A stretch of DNA of 64,000 nt, from the NCBI GenBank assembly GCA_016710635.1, contig JADJVL010000003.1, positions 62,001 to 126,000 on the forward strand, read 5' to 3'. This document shows positions 1-9,626 of the stretch, piece after piece. The notes beneath the pieces were generated by a model. The model did no database searches, was not told where the DNA came from, and saw nothing but the letters and a program-made list of their open reading frames with translations. Position 1 is the stretch's first letter; each line of letters opens with the position of its first letter. The translations under genes were made by a program, and so were the position numbers. The stretch comes from Holophagaceae bacterium. Its GTDB lineage: Bacteria; Acidobacteriota; Holophagae; Holophagales; Holophagaceae.

Positions 1-197
1 CCCTGGAACTGGAAACCCGCTGGCGGGAGGTGGACCGCCTGGACCTGGCCCACCAGACCGCCCTGCTGTCCGTCTATGGCTTCTCCGCCCGGGGCCTGTT
101 CAGGCACAGCCCCGAACAGTTCAACGTCGCCCTCGCCCACTGCAAACGCCTGGGACCGAACCAAAGGCTCATGGCCAGTGGTCGCGGGATTCCTTGA
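1..197 (+). CDS. 3' end of an unidentified protein (partial)
   Basis: An open frame enters from the left edge in frame 3 and runs 64 codons to a TGA at 195-197. The visible tail is mildly basic, with a stretch HSPEQFNVALAHCKRLG near the end. Codon use has the high-GC third positions of the neighbouring genes, which is the main reason to accept it. I do not recognise the family, and the start and most of the protein lie outside the window. The following 190 bases hold no gene I can support. Confidence 0.45.
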   Translation, partial: LELETRWREVDRLDLAHQTALLSVYGFSARGLFRHSPEQFNVALAHCKRLGPNQRLMASGRGIP

Positions 198-387
198 TCG
201 GGTCGTCGGACATAGGGCCGCTTTAGGTACTCTGAAAGCTCTAGGTAAGCCTGCGCCTTGACTGGATGAAAATGGGGAACCTGATTCGCGCTGACCTTAC
301 CCTGTACAATCCACTTCGAAAAAGTCTGGCATTCCAGGAAACGCTCCCTTCCATGCGCAGTGAGAACGCAATTCCGCAAGGACACCG

Positions 388-1278
388 TTGCCCGCATCAG
401 AAGCCGTCCCCGGCGCCAGTATTCCGGGTGCGGTCATGAATGCGATCGGCTCCGGGAACATCGCCATCCTTCTGCAGGTTGGTCCCGGCCTCGCATCCAA
501 GTGCGAACTCATTGCGGACGCCCTGGGAGAGGCCTGGCCCGGCCACCCCCCGATCCTCCTGGCCCTGCCGCCCGGGTCCGCCGAGTTCCAGGACCGGGAG
601 ACCATTCATTGCCGTGACGCCGGGTGGGTCAGCATGCTGAGGGAATCCCTCCTCTACATGAAAACCAGGCATCCCGCCGTCACCCACCTCCTTTCCCTGA
701 TCGATGATCACTGCCCCTTGCGCCCGTGCGACGGGGACCGGCTGGCCTCGGCCATCCGTTCCGCGGTGGCTGAGGACATGAAGTGCGTCGCCTTCGTAAC
801 CTACGAGTGGCCCTGGTCCAGGACTGCGGTCAATTCAGTGGATGAGCGAGGCCGCCGGGTCACCTGGACAAAGGTCGATATCCGGCAGGTTGGTGGACTG
901 AAGTTCGCGCGGGTACCCAGCGACTTCTTCCGCTACAACCAATGCCAGCCGGCCCTCTGGGATCTCGATTACTGCCTCTCGCTTTGCGAGCAGGCCCTTG
1001 CCCTCGGGATCGACGACCCCTGGACCTTCGAGTCCCACCTCTTCCCGGGCCAGCCCCAGCACTACGTGTCGGACTACCGGTGGCCCACCGTGCACCATGG
1101 CTTCATGGCCACGGGGCAGGTGAATGCGGAGGCTGTGCTCTACGCCCGGGGAAGCACACCCGCCGCACATGCCCTCGGGAGGGCGCTCGTGGAGCAGTTC
1201 CGCGAGGCTCGCGGACCTTTTGCCATGACCCGGGCAAGAGTGGCATGGCTCATGGACAGGATCCGCACTTCCCTCTGA
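388..1278 (+). CDS. hypothetical protein, glycosyltransferase-like
   Basis: A 296-residue soluble protein of unknown exact function at the edge of the polysaccharide locus. Around residues 100-110 it has a hydrophobic strand followed by Asp-Asp-His (LLSLIDDHCPLRP). This resembles the nucleotide-sugar-binding acidic motif of GT-A-fold glycosyltransferases, and the protein has no membrane segment or signal peptide. The TTG at 388 is preceded by AAGGA at a good distance. An ATG at 436 (MNAIGSG) is an alternative start without a clear ribosome site. It stands alone on the plus strand, ending just before a convergent acyltransferase gene. A role in sugar transfer is inference from the fold hint and location only. 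Confidence 0.6.
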   Translation: MPASEAVPGASIPGAVMNAIGSGNIAILLQVGPGLASKCELIADALGEAWPGHPPILLALPPGSAEFQDRETIHCRDAGWVSMLRESLLYMKTRHPAVTHLLSLIDDHCPLRPCDGDRLASAIRSAVAEDMKCVAFVTYEWPWSRTAVNSVDERGRRVTWTKVDIRQVGGLKFARVPSDFFRYNQCQPALWDLDYCLSLCEQALALGIDDPWTFESHLFPGQPQHYVSDYRWPTVHHGFMATGQVNAEAVLYARGSTPAAHALGRALVEQFREARGPFAMTRARVAWLMDRIRTSL

Positions 1279-1316
1279 AACCTCCGTCACCCCAGTGCCT
1301 GAAGGCCAGCGCCTGA

Positions 1317-2396
1317 TCAGACAGGCCTCGGGACCCTGGTGGAGAGCCTTCCTTGAGACCAGCGGGAGGCCACCCTGGCCCCGAGATCTATGCCCGGCTT
1401 TTCGATGAAGTGGTACGCGGCACCAACCATCGGTACGAGGGTTCCTAGAAAGCAGGCCCATTGGAGAATGGGGTTGCTGGCTTTCAGGATGGTGAAGGCG
1501 AGATGCATCGAGACGCCATGAACCAGGTAGATCCCATAGGAATAGCGGGCGACCATCTTCGAGATCCATTTGAGCCAAGCAAGTTCCAATTCCCTGCAGT
1601 TGGGGATGATCATCCCCAACCCAAGGCACATCGGCCAAGCGGCCATCGTTGCATCCTGGCCATGTTTAATAACGCGGAGGAGTATCAGCGCCGTGCCGAA
1701 CACGTATGCATAAAGATAGATCGGTGACAGCCTCCGCCGTACTCCCCTCAGGCAGAAAGCCAAGATGCCGGGGATGAAACATGGAAAGTACTTGATCACT
1801 TCGTAGCTGATTCCGATCCGCGAGAGTAGCCAAATAACCGCGACTGCCCCCAGCCAGAGCGCACAAACCAGCAGTGGCGCCTTTCGGCCGGATTTTTCGA
1901 CCAGGAGGAACAACCCAGGGAGCAGTAGGTACATTTGCACTTCAAAAGGCAGGCTCCACAGCGGCGGGGGGACAGAATCCTGACCGGTCAAGTTTTGGAC
2001 AAGGAACAGATTGCTGAGCGTCAGGCCCCAACCCGGATCCGGTCGGCCTAAAAAGGCCGCAGAACCCGCAAGGAGGATCACGCCGATGCAAGCAAGAACC
2101 ACAACACAGCTCAACGGGTAGATGCGAAACGCTCGACGAATGAAGAAGTCTGCCGCCAGATGATCTCGACCCCGAATAGATATTTGGCGCTGGATGGAGA
2201 GCATGAGCACAAGGCAAGTGTGAACGAAGAAAAGCATCACTCCATAAAACCCCAACGCACCAAGGTGGAACCCTGTGCCCGTTGTAAACGCCATGGCGAG
2301 AGGCAGGTGCGAGATCACCACGAATAGGACCGCAAAGGCCCGGAGCAGATCCAGGTTTGACGAATCGCCGCGCAGGCCAGCCTCAAGAAGTGCCAC
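1317..2396 (-). CDS. membrane acyltransferase, family 3 (OafA-like)
   Basis: An integral membrane O-acyltransferase of the acyltransferase-3 family, which typically acetylates cell-surface sugars. It begins with the family signature NLDLLRAFAVLFVVISHL, in which the His of the first membrane helix is the expected catalytic residue. About ten hydrophobic segments follow, and the C-terminal part contains YSYGIYLVHG, also typical. I chose the GTG at 2396 because AGAAGG lies just upstream. The frame stays open to 2543, but that extension is not membrane-like and overlaps the divergent frame. It is one of three acyltransferases in this locus, so it probably decorates the local polysaccharide. The substrate is unknown. 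Confidence 0.82.
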   Translation of the reverse strand: MALLEAGLRGDSSNLDLLRAFAVLFVVISHLPLAMAFTTGTGFHLGALGFYGVMLFFVHTCLVLMLSIQRQISIRGRDHLAADFFIRRAFRIYPLSCVVVLACIGVILLAGSAAFLGRPDPGWGLTLSNLFLVQNLTGQDSVPPPLWSLPFEVQMYLLLPGLFLLVEKSGRKAPLLVCALWLGAVAVIWLLSRIGISYEVIKYFPCFIPGILAFCLRGVRRRLSPIYLYAYVFGTALILLRVIKHGQDATMAAWPMCLGLGMIIPNCRELELAWLKWISKMVARYSYGIYLVHGVSMHLAFTILKASNPILQWACFLGTLVPMVGAAYHFIEKPGIDLGARVASRWSQGRLSTRVPRPV

Positions 2397-2698
2397 AGGC
2401 GGACCTTCTAAGGCTTCGACTGGCAGTTGAGGCTCAGCCTCATTCCGGGCTGAATTGACTTCACCAAGACCGATGAGGCCCTCCCATGAATGCCAGCCGG
2501 TTCGCTGTACCGGATCATACGCCCAGAGTCCGCCAACGGCCAACCCTGAATAGAGGACGCGCGGACATGGATAGACTCGAACCCTGCGATGTTTGGAGCC
2601 CTGCCCACCATCTCTCTGGATCCCCGATCACACCGACCCTGACATCCAGAACCGGAAGCCAATTGCGAGCACCCTTCATGGGCATGGAACCATCGACC

Positions 2699-3924
2699 AT
2701 GCAGATCCTCTTCGCCGCCCCCGGCCTCAACCATGCCATCGCCCAGAAGGCGCTCGCCCTCCACGAAGGGGGCATGCTGGCGTCCTTCTATTCCACGCTG
2801 GTCTATCCATGGGGCCGCGGCGTCGCAGGACGCTGGAAGGGGCTGGCCTCGCGGCAGCTCGAAGGCATTCCGTCCCACCTCATCCACCGCTGGCCCTGGT
2901 TCGAATTCATGCGGCTCCTGAGCAGCCGCCTGGACCCGACGGGGGTGGTCACCGACCGGCTCTGGGAGATCGCCGACAAGCGGTTTTCGGAAAGCGCGGG
3001 CCGCCGCCTGGCGGGCATCCAGGCCGTCTTCGGCTTCGAGCACGCCAGCCTGGAACTGTTCCAATCCGCTGGAGCACATGGCCTCCCGCGCATCTACAGC
3101 GTCCCATCGGCCCACTCCGGACTGATCCGCAAGCTGCTCGAACCCGAACGGGCACGGCGCCCCGAGACGAGCACCCGGTACGTCCGGGAGACCCAGAAGA
3201 TCGAAGCACGGCGCCAGGCCCGCCGGGACGCAGAGTTCCATCTGGCGGAGGTCGTGGTGGCCCACTCCGCCTTCACGAAACGGAGCTACGTGGAGGCCGG
3301 CTTCCCAGGGGAAAAGATCCTATGTGTGCCCTTCGGCTCCCCGCCGGTGGACGAGGCCGCCTGGACCCGGTGCCGGGAGGCGGGCCCGGCGAAGGACGGC
3401 GGGACACCCGTCTTCCTCTTCGCCGGCAATGTCTCCTTGCACAAGGGCATCCTCACCCTCTGGGAGGCCTGGCGAAGGCTGGGGATCCCGAAGGCCCGCC
3501 TTCTCGTGGCCGGGGGGATCCACCTTCCACCGGAGGTCATGGCCCAGAGCCCACCTGGCATCGAGTACCTGGGTATCCTGCCCTGGGAGGAGCTCCAGCG
3601 GCGTTTCCAAAATGCCACGGCCCTGGTCTTCCCCAGCCTCAGCGATGGTTTCGGCCAGGTGGTCACGGAGTTTTGGCGGGTGGCCTGCCGGTCATCACCA
3701 CTTCCAACGCCGGCGCGTTGGACTTGATCGTCCACGGCCAGAACGGGCTTATCGTGCTCATCCTCGACGCCGACGCCCTGGCGGAAGCCATGACCCGCCT
3801 GGCCGAGGATCCGGAGGAACTCCACCGCATGCGCCTCCAGGCCTTCGACGCGGCGCGCCGATGGCAGTGGCGGGACTTCCGAGTGGCCCTGGTGGAAGCC
3901 CTGGAAGCGAACCTCCATGGGTGA
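2699..3924 (+). CDS. glycosyltransferase family 4, frameshifted
   Basis: A cytoplasmic GT-B glycosyltransferase for polysaccharide assembly. The first frame runs from MQILFAAPGLNHAIAQKA through the sugar-nucleotide domain (FLFAGNVSLHKGILTLWEAW, LVFPSLSDGFGQVVTE). The remainder continues in another frame as LAGGLPVITTSNAGALD to the TGA at 3922. The break is near 3670, where GAG is followed by TTTT and one base appears to be missing. With it restored the protein is about 408 residues, normal for the family. ATG 2699 is preferred because the family sequence begins there; upstream in-frame ATGs at 2486 and 2684 are possible. It overlaps the next gene by eight bases, indicating one transcript. Confidence 0.78.
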
Positions 3925-5170
3925 CCAGTACCCTGCGCTCGCGGGCAAGCGTGTCTGCCTCATCACTTCCGGACCCATCGGCTCGGATCCCAGGCTCGTC
4001 AAGGAGGCCGAGAGCCTGCACCGCCATGGCGCGATGGTCCAGGTGCTATGCCTGGACGTCTCCCGGCTGGAGCACCTCCAGCGCCGCAATGCGAGCGTGC
4101 TTGCGGGCGCGGACTGGGCCTGCGCCGAACTCCAAGGTGGCGGTCGGGGGCGGCAGTCCCTTCTCGCCCTTGGCCAGCGGCTGGCGCGCCTGCTGCTCCG
4201 CGCCGGCTTCCGATCCATGCGGCTCACGGCCCGGGCCTTCAACCGCAACGCCCCGCGACTGCGTCGGAAAGCCCTTCAGCATCCCGCGGACCTCTACGTC
4301 GCCCACAACCTCGCCGCCCTGCCCGCGGCGCACGCGGCGGCCCACAAGCACCGCGCGAAGCTGGGCTTCGATGCCGAGGACTTCCATTCCGGGGAATTGC
4401 CCGAGGGCCGACCCTGGGACTTCGAGCGGAACTTGGCTGGAGCACTGGAGGCCGCCTATTTGCCACAGTGCGACTACGTGACGGCAGCCTCCCCAGGCAT
4501 CGCGAGGGCATATACCTCTGTCTGCGGCATTCCAGAACCCCGCACGGTCCTGAACGTCTTCCCCCTGGCCATGGCGGCGGCCCCGGCGCCGTCCGACGAC
4601 CCCCGATCCCTGTACTGGTTCTCCCAGACGGTGGGACCAGACCGGGGACTGGAAGACGTCATCAAGGCCATTGGCGCCGCCCAATCCAAGCCGCATGTCT
4701 ATCTGCGGGGGACCATCTCGGCAACCTATCGGAATGAGCTGCACAGGCTCGCGAAGGCTTCCAGGTCCGAGGGTCAGTTGCACTTCCTTCCTCCTGAGGC
4801 GCCGGATGAGATGGGCCGGCTCGCCGCGCGGTACCATCTGGGTCTGGCTACGGAGCCCGGTGGCACACCCAATAGCCGGATCGCCTTGAGTAACAAATGT
4901 TTCACCTACATGCTCGCGGGTATTCCTTCCATTGCAACGGCCACACTGGGGCAGGCCGAGTTGGCTTCCGAGGCGCCTGGAGCGATCTTCCTCTACCCGC
5001 CTGGCGAGTCCTTGATCCTTGCGGAGCTCCTTGACCAGCTCATGAGATCCCCGGCACAGGTGGCGGAGGCGCGGACCCTTGCCTGGTCCTATGGCCAGGG
5101 GCGGTTCAACTGGGAACGGGAGCAGCATGTGTTCCTCGAGGAAGTCTCGAGGGTCCTGGCCTCCTCCTAG
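3917..5170 (+). CDS. glycosyltransferase family 4-like protein
   Basis: A 417-residue GT-B glycosyltransferase. The N-terminal Rossmann domain begins RVCLITSGPIGSDPRLVKEA. An inner segment LYVAHNLAALPAAHAAA and the C-terminal domain around SNKCFTYMLAGIPSIATA match glycosyltransferases that cap or extend O-antigen-type chains. It starts inside the stop region of the preceding glycosyltransferase (ATGGGTGA) and ends overlapping by three bases the convergent acyltransferase gene. It is intact, with codon use like its neighbours. Donor and acceptor sugars cannot be read from the sequence. Confidence 0.83.
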   Translation: MGDQYPALAGKRVCLITSGPIGSDPRLVKEAESLHRHGAMVQVLCLDVSRLEHLQRRNASVLAGADWACAELQGGGRGRQSLLALGQRLARLLLRAGFRSMRLTARAFNRNAPRLRRKALQHPADLYVAHNLAALPAAHAAAHKHRAKLGFDAEDFHSGELPEGRPWDFERNLAGALEAAYLPQCDYVTAASPGIARAYTSVCGIPEPRTVLNVFPLAMAAAPAPSDDPRSLYWFSQTVGPDRGLEDVIKAIGAAQSKPHVYLRGTISATYRNELHRLAKASRSEGQLHFLPPEAPDEMGRLAARYHLGLATEPGGTPNSRIALSNKCFTYMLAGIPSIATATLGQAELASEAPGAIFLYPPGESLILAELLDQLMRSPAQVAEARTLAWSYGQGRFNWEREQHVFLEEVSRVLASS

Positions 5171-6276
5171 GCGCCCTCCCTTGGGAGCAGCCGGTCCTTC
5201 AGGCCGAGAATCGGCTTTTCGACGAGATAGTAGGAAGTGCAGGCCGTGAGCAGCGCCGCCAGCCACCACAACCGCCAGTCGTAGAAGAACAGGCCGCCCA
5301 GCCTGGGCCCGGCGAAATGGCTCACGAAGAGTTGCTGCCACACGTAGAGCGAGTAGGAGAGGGTGCCGAGCCAAGCCACGGGCCGGGCATTCAACGCATG
5401 GAAAAGAAGGCCGGTCCTGCGTTCCACGGTCACCCAGAGGGCGATCATCACCGTGACCGCCTGGATGGTCGGGACCATGGCCTCCGTGAGGGCCGACAGG
5501 CGCGCCTCCTGCCAAGCCGCAGCCGCAAATAATATCACCAGGGCCGCCCCGAGCAACGGGCCGGTGGCGAAGGGCGCCAGCCTTTCCCGCCGTTGATGGA
5601 AGAAGAAGGCCCCCATGCAGCCGATGGCCAGGGAGTCAGCGAAGAGGGCGATGGAACTGGGCCCGATGAGCCGGGCGGCCTGGCCCAGGTTGATGTTTTG
5701 CTGGATCAGTCCGGTGCGGAGCAGGGGATTGACGAGCACGGGCACCATCAGCAGCCCGAGGGCCAGGTTCGTCCGACGCCACAGGGCAAGGGCCGCGAAG
5801 GTGATGGGCCAGGCCAGGTAGAACTTCTCCTCCACGCCCAGGCTCCAGAAATGGACGGTGGCGCTCTGTCCGCGGCCCATCAGGTCCCGGGTGAATGTCA
5901 GGGTGCCGATCCAGGAGGAGGCGGCATCGCTATACAAGCCTGCCCACGCCAGGACACCGAGCACTCCGGCATACAGGAAGTACACGGGGAAGATGCGGAG
6001 GATCCTACGGATGAAGAAGGCCTGCAGGGAAGGCCGTCCCCGCTTATCCGCTTCGGACAACAGCAGGAGGGTGATGAGGAAGCCGCTGATGACGAAAAAG
6101 ATCCGCACACCGAGTTTTCCCTGGAAGACACTGCCCCACCAGGGGAGTGCGAGGTTCGGGAATCCCCTCGAGTAGGTGAAGTGGCTGAGCACGACCAGAG
6201 CGATGGCCACGGCCCGCCATCCATCCAGGGAGGGTATCCGCGCTGGGATCCTGGCCGGTACTGACGATTGGGTCAT
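5167..6276 (-). CDS. membrane acyltransferase, family 3
   Basis: The second polytopic acyltransferase of the locus, 369 residues from ATG 6276. Signature features are PSLDGWRAVAIALVVLSH at the N-terminus with its conserved His, IRIFFVISGFLITLLLL-like sequence in the next helix region, and FIRRILRIFPVYFLY after it. SYSLYVWQQLF and a terminal VEKPILGLKDR segment complete the family pattern. The open frame extends upstream to 6399, but the extension is basic and unlike the family. It likely transfers an acetyl or other acyl group to a glycan at the inner membrane. It is transcribed against the flanking glycosyltransferases, so it has its own promoter. Confidence 0.85.
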   Translation of the reverse strand: MTQSSVPARIPARIPSLDGWRAVAIALVVLSHFTYSRGFPNLALPWWGSVFQGKLGVRIFFVISGFLITLLLLSEADKRGRPSLQAFFIRRILRIFPVYFLYAGVLGVLAWAGLYSDAASSWIGTLTFTRDLMGRGQSATVHFWSLGVEEKFYLAWPITFAALALWRRTNLALGLLMVPVLVNPLLRTGLIQQNINLGQAARLIGPSSIALFADSLAIGCMGAFFFHQRRERLAPFATGPLLGAALVILFAAAAWQEARLSALTEAMVPTIQAVTVMIALWVTVERRTGLLFHALNARPVAWLGTLSYSLYVWQQLFVSHFAGPRLGGLFFYDWRLWWLAALLTACTSYYLVEKPILGLKDRLLPREGA

Positions 6277-6453
6277 CGTGAATCTCGCTGGAAGGGAGGA
6301 ATGTGCCAGGGTAATTGGATTCCCCGTGCGGTCGCATCGGATGCTGCGAAGAGCCGCTGGTATTAGGTCTCCAAGCGTAGCCATCCCGGGCCCGCGCACC
6401 TAGAATGGGAATTCACGCCCACTCAGCCTCCTTGTTTTCGTGGACAATCCGCT

Positions 6454-7482
6454 GTGCGAATCATCCTTCTGATGGATCCTCTGATACCCGTGCCGCCGCT
6501 CCATTACGGCGGCATCGAAAGGGTCATCCACGACATCGCCTGCCGGTATGTCGCAATGGGACACGATGTGACACTCATCGCCGGCCCGGGCTCCAGGTCG
6601 CCAGGGCGCCTCGTCACCTATGGCGAGGCCGGAGCCTCATCCGGGAAGGTGGACTTCAAGCTGCTGTGGCGGCTGGGGCGGATCCTCCGCGAGGAGATCC
6701 CCCGCCACGACGTGCTCCACAATTTCGGACGCCTGGCCTTCCAGTTCCCCATGGCCTGGTCGAGGATCCGCAAGGTCCAGACCTACATGCGGTACATCGC
6801 GCCAGGGAACATCTGGACCCTCAATGCCGTTGGCGTGCGGAACCTGACATATACGGCCGTTTCAGACGCCATCGTGAGGACGGGACAGCCGGGCGGCGGC
6901 AACTGGCGCACGGTCTACAACTGCGCGCCCCTGGAACAGTTCGATTTCAGGGAGCAGGTGGATGCGGACGCGCCACTGGTCTTTCTTGGAAGGCTGGAAC
7001 GCTGCAAGGGGGCGCACACGGCCATCCGCGTGGCGGAGTTGACGGGCCGGCTGCTGGTCATCGCGGGAAACATCTCGACCCTGCCCGAGGAAATAAAGTA
7101 CTTCGAGGATGAACTGCGGCCCCGCATCGATGGCCTGCGCATCAAGTATATCGGCGTGGTGGACAACGAAGAGAAGAACCGGCTGCTGGGTGGGGCCGCG
7201 GCCATGCTGCTGCCCGTGGAGTGGTACGAGCCCTTCCCCGTGGTGCTGCCTGAGGCCTTCGCGTGCGGCACGCCCATCCTCGCCTTCCCGGGGGGCGGCG
7301 TCCCCGAAGGGATCCGCCCGGGCGTGACGGGGTTCCTGAGCCTCACCGCGGAGGAGATGGCGAAGGATGTCGCACGGATCGGGGCGCTGTCGCGCGCGGC
7401 GTGCCGGCAAGAGGCCGAGGCCCGATACAGTGACCAGGTGATCGCCGAAGCCTACCTCTCCATCTACGCCGAGCAGGGCTGA
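6454..7482 (+). CDS. glycosyltransferase family 4
   Basis: A 342-residue GT-B enzyme beginning at a GTG (GTGCGAATC). The N-terminal acceptor domain has LHYGGIERVIHDIACRYVAMG, the glycine-rich start typical of family 4. The C-terminal domain has LVFLGRLERCKGAHTAI and LPVEWYEPFPVVLPEAFACG, whose Glu-x7-Glu-type spacing binds the nucleotide-sugar phosphates. It opens a plus-strand run of closely spaced genes up to 12340; the next gene starts three bases after this stop. It probably adds one sugar of the repeat unit. Confidence 0.87.
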   Translation: MRIILLMDPLIPVPPLHYGGIERVIHDIACRYVAMGHDVTLIAGPGSRSPGRLVTYGEAGASSGKVDFKLLWRLGRILREEIPRHDVLHNFGRLAFQFPMAWSRIRKVQTYMRYIAPGNIWTLNAVGVRNLTYTAVSDAIVRTGQPGGGNWRTVYNCAPLEQFDFREQVDADAPLVFLGRLERCKGAHTAIRVAELTGRLLVIAGNISTLPEEIKYFEDELRPRIDGLRIKYIGVVDNEEKNRLLGGAAAMLLPVEWYEPFPVVLPEAFACGTPILAFPGGGVPEGIRPGVTGFLSLTAEEMAKDVARIGALSRAACRQEAEARYSDQVIAEAYLSIYAEQG

Positions 7483-7485
7483 TCC

Positions 7486-8546
7486 ATGCCCGGGTTCCGG
7501 CTGCTGGTGGTCTCGCCCCATTTCCCACCGGTGAACACCGCGGACATGCAGCGGGTCCGGATGCTGCTGCCCTTCTTCCGGGAGCTGGGGTGGGAGGTCG
7601 AGGTCCTCGCCGTCGCCCAAGAGGCGGTGGCCGCGCCCCTGGATCCCTGGCTGGAGGCGGGGCTGCCTTCCCACGTGCCGGTCCACCGGGTGAAGGTCCT
7701 GGGGCGGCCCTGGTCCCGGCTCCCAGGTCTTGGCACGCTGGGACTGCGCGCCCTCCGCGCCCTGGACCGGGCCGGAAGCAGCTTGTTGGCAAAGGGCGGC
7801 TTCGACCTCGTCTACTTCTCCACTACCGTCTTCGAGGTCCATCTCCTCGGGCCGCGGTGGAAACGCAGGTTCGGCGTGCCCTTCGTCCTGGATTACCAGG
7901 ACCCCTGGGTCAATGACTACTACCGGAAACACCCCGAGGTGAGGCCACCGGGAGGCCGGTTGAAGTACGCCGCCATGGATGCCCTGCACCGGTGGATGGA
8001 GCCAAGGGTGCTGAGGCATTGCGCGGGAATCACCGCCGTCTCTGCGGACTATCCGACCCAACTCGCCCTCCGCTACCCGGAGATGGTGCCGCCCCGTGTC
8101 CTCGTGGAAGGGTTCCCCGGCGCCGAGCGTGATTTTCAGCGCCTTGGCGGACTCCACCCGCAGTGCTCCGACGGGCTCGGGAAGCCCTGCTGCACCTGAA
8201 GCAGGCTGACGCCCTGCTCGTGCCAGGCTCCGACGATCCGGCCTACACCGCCTCCAAGATCTATCCCTACCTTCTGGCCCGCCGGCCGATGCTGGCGGTG
8301 TTCCACGAGGCTAGCGGCGTGATCCCCCTGCTCAGGAAGGTGGGTGGCGCCGTGTGCGTCTCGTTCGCGACCGAAGAGACCGAGGCCCAACTCGCCGAGG
8401 CGATCGCGGAAGCCTGGCTGAACCGGGGCGACTACCTGCGCATCCGCCCCCTGGACGAGGCAGCCTTCCACCCGCACACAGACGCGGGTTCTGCCCGCAG
8501 CCTCGCCGCATTCTTCCGCGCCTGCGTGGGGGCTGAGCATGTCTGA
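7486..8546 (+). pseudogene. glycosyltransferase-like gene with internal deletion and frame change
   Basis: The first frame (7486-8199) carries a typical GT-B N-terminal domain: LLVVSPHFPPVNTADMQRVR, a central FVLDYQDPWVNDYYRKHPE and ITAVSADYPTQLALRYPEM. It then loses family resemblance after VEGFPGAERDF near 8130. The end of the C-terminal domain resumes in another frame at about 8165 (QADALLVPGSDDPAYTASKI, LARRPMLAVFHEASGVIP) and runs to the TGA at 8544. The piece expected between them, roughly 80-100 codons of the nucleotide-binding half, is absent. This is therefore more than a single-base slip. As sequenced the product should be inactive. It overlaps the next gene by eight bases. Confidence 0.7.
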
Positions 8547-9626
8547 ACTCACTGGAGCGGCAGCCTCCTCTCCTTCAAAGGGGGCCTTCGCGCACCCCGC
8601 GCGCATAGCAATTCTCGACCCACTCCGCGGCGTGGCGGCCCTGGCAGTGATGTGGTTTCATTTCACCTGCGGCGGGACCCTCTTCGATGATGGAGGGATC
8701 CTGTCCTCCTTCCTGAAGGCCTCGGGTCGTTACGGCTGGGCGGGCGTGGAGCTTTTCTTCGTCATCTCGGGCTTCGTTCTCCCCTACGCGCTGCACCGGG
8801 GGGCCTACCGCCTGCGGGACTACGGGACCTTCTGGGCCAAGCGCATCATCCGCCTAGAGCCTCCCTATCTCATCAGCCTGGCCATTGCCCTCGGGTTCTG
8901 GCTGCTCGCCGCACAGTTCTCCGCCTACAAGGGTCCAGCTTTCATCGTGGAATGGCCCCGGCTCTTGCTGCATCTGGGGTACCTCAACCACTACTTCGGA
9001 AAGGAGAGCTACAACCCGGTCTATTGGACTCTGGCCATCGAGCTCCAGTTCTATCTCAGCATCGCGCTCCTCTTCCCTCTGCTCACCCACCGGCATCGGT
9101 TGGTCCGCCTGGCGGTTCCAGTGGCCCTCCTAGCTTTGGCCTGGTTCCCCTGGGGCAGTTCACCCTGTTCAAGTACCTTCCCCTGTTCGTCTGGGGAATC
9201 ACCACCTTCCAATTTCAGTCAGGCCAGATCATCTGGCGGGAATGGGCTGCCCTCCTGCTGCTCTCCGGGGCATGTGCCTTCATGCTGCTCCAGGCTCCGG
9301 CGACCCTCGCAGGGGCGCTAGCGGTGGCCGCCATGGCTGCTGCCTTCCACCCACGGGCGGCGGCGCTCCTGGTGGGTTCGCGGACGCTTCGCGGCCTCGC
9401 CTGGGCCGGGAAGTTGTCGTACTCCCTCTACCTGATCCACGTTCCCATCGGGGGGAAGATTATCAACCTGGGAACAAGGCTGCACGGCGGCTCGCCCACC
9501 CGGCTGAGTGTGCTCGCCGCGGCGGTATCCACGACGCTGCTGGCAGCTTGGCTCCTGAACCGATTCATCGAGAAGCCCAGCCAGCGGTGGTCAGGCTCCC
9601 TGGCCTTTTCCCGGGTTCGGCCATGA
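8539..9626 (+). CDS. membrane acyltransferase, family 3, frameshifted
   Basis: The third O-acyltransferase of the locus. The N-terminal two thirds read LDPLRGVAALAVMWFHFTCG (catalytic-type His), GVELFFVISGFVLPYALH and YWTLAIELQFYLSIALLFP. The last third is in another frame: LPLFVWGITTFQFQSGQI, AGKLSYSLYLIHVPIGGKI, NRFIEKPSQRW. The switch is near 9144-9157 at TTCCCCTGGGG, a homopolymer pair prone to indels. The joined protein of about 362 residues has normal family length, so I regard it as probably intact in the organism. Its stop overlaps the start of the next glycosyltransferase by four bases (ATGA). Confidence 0.78.
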
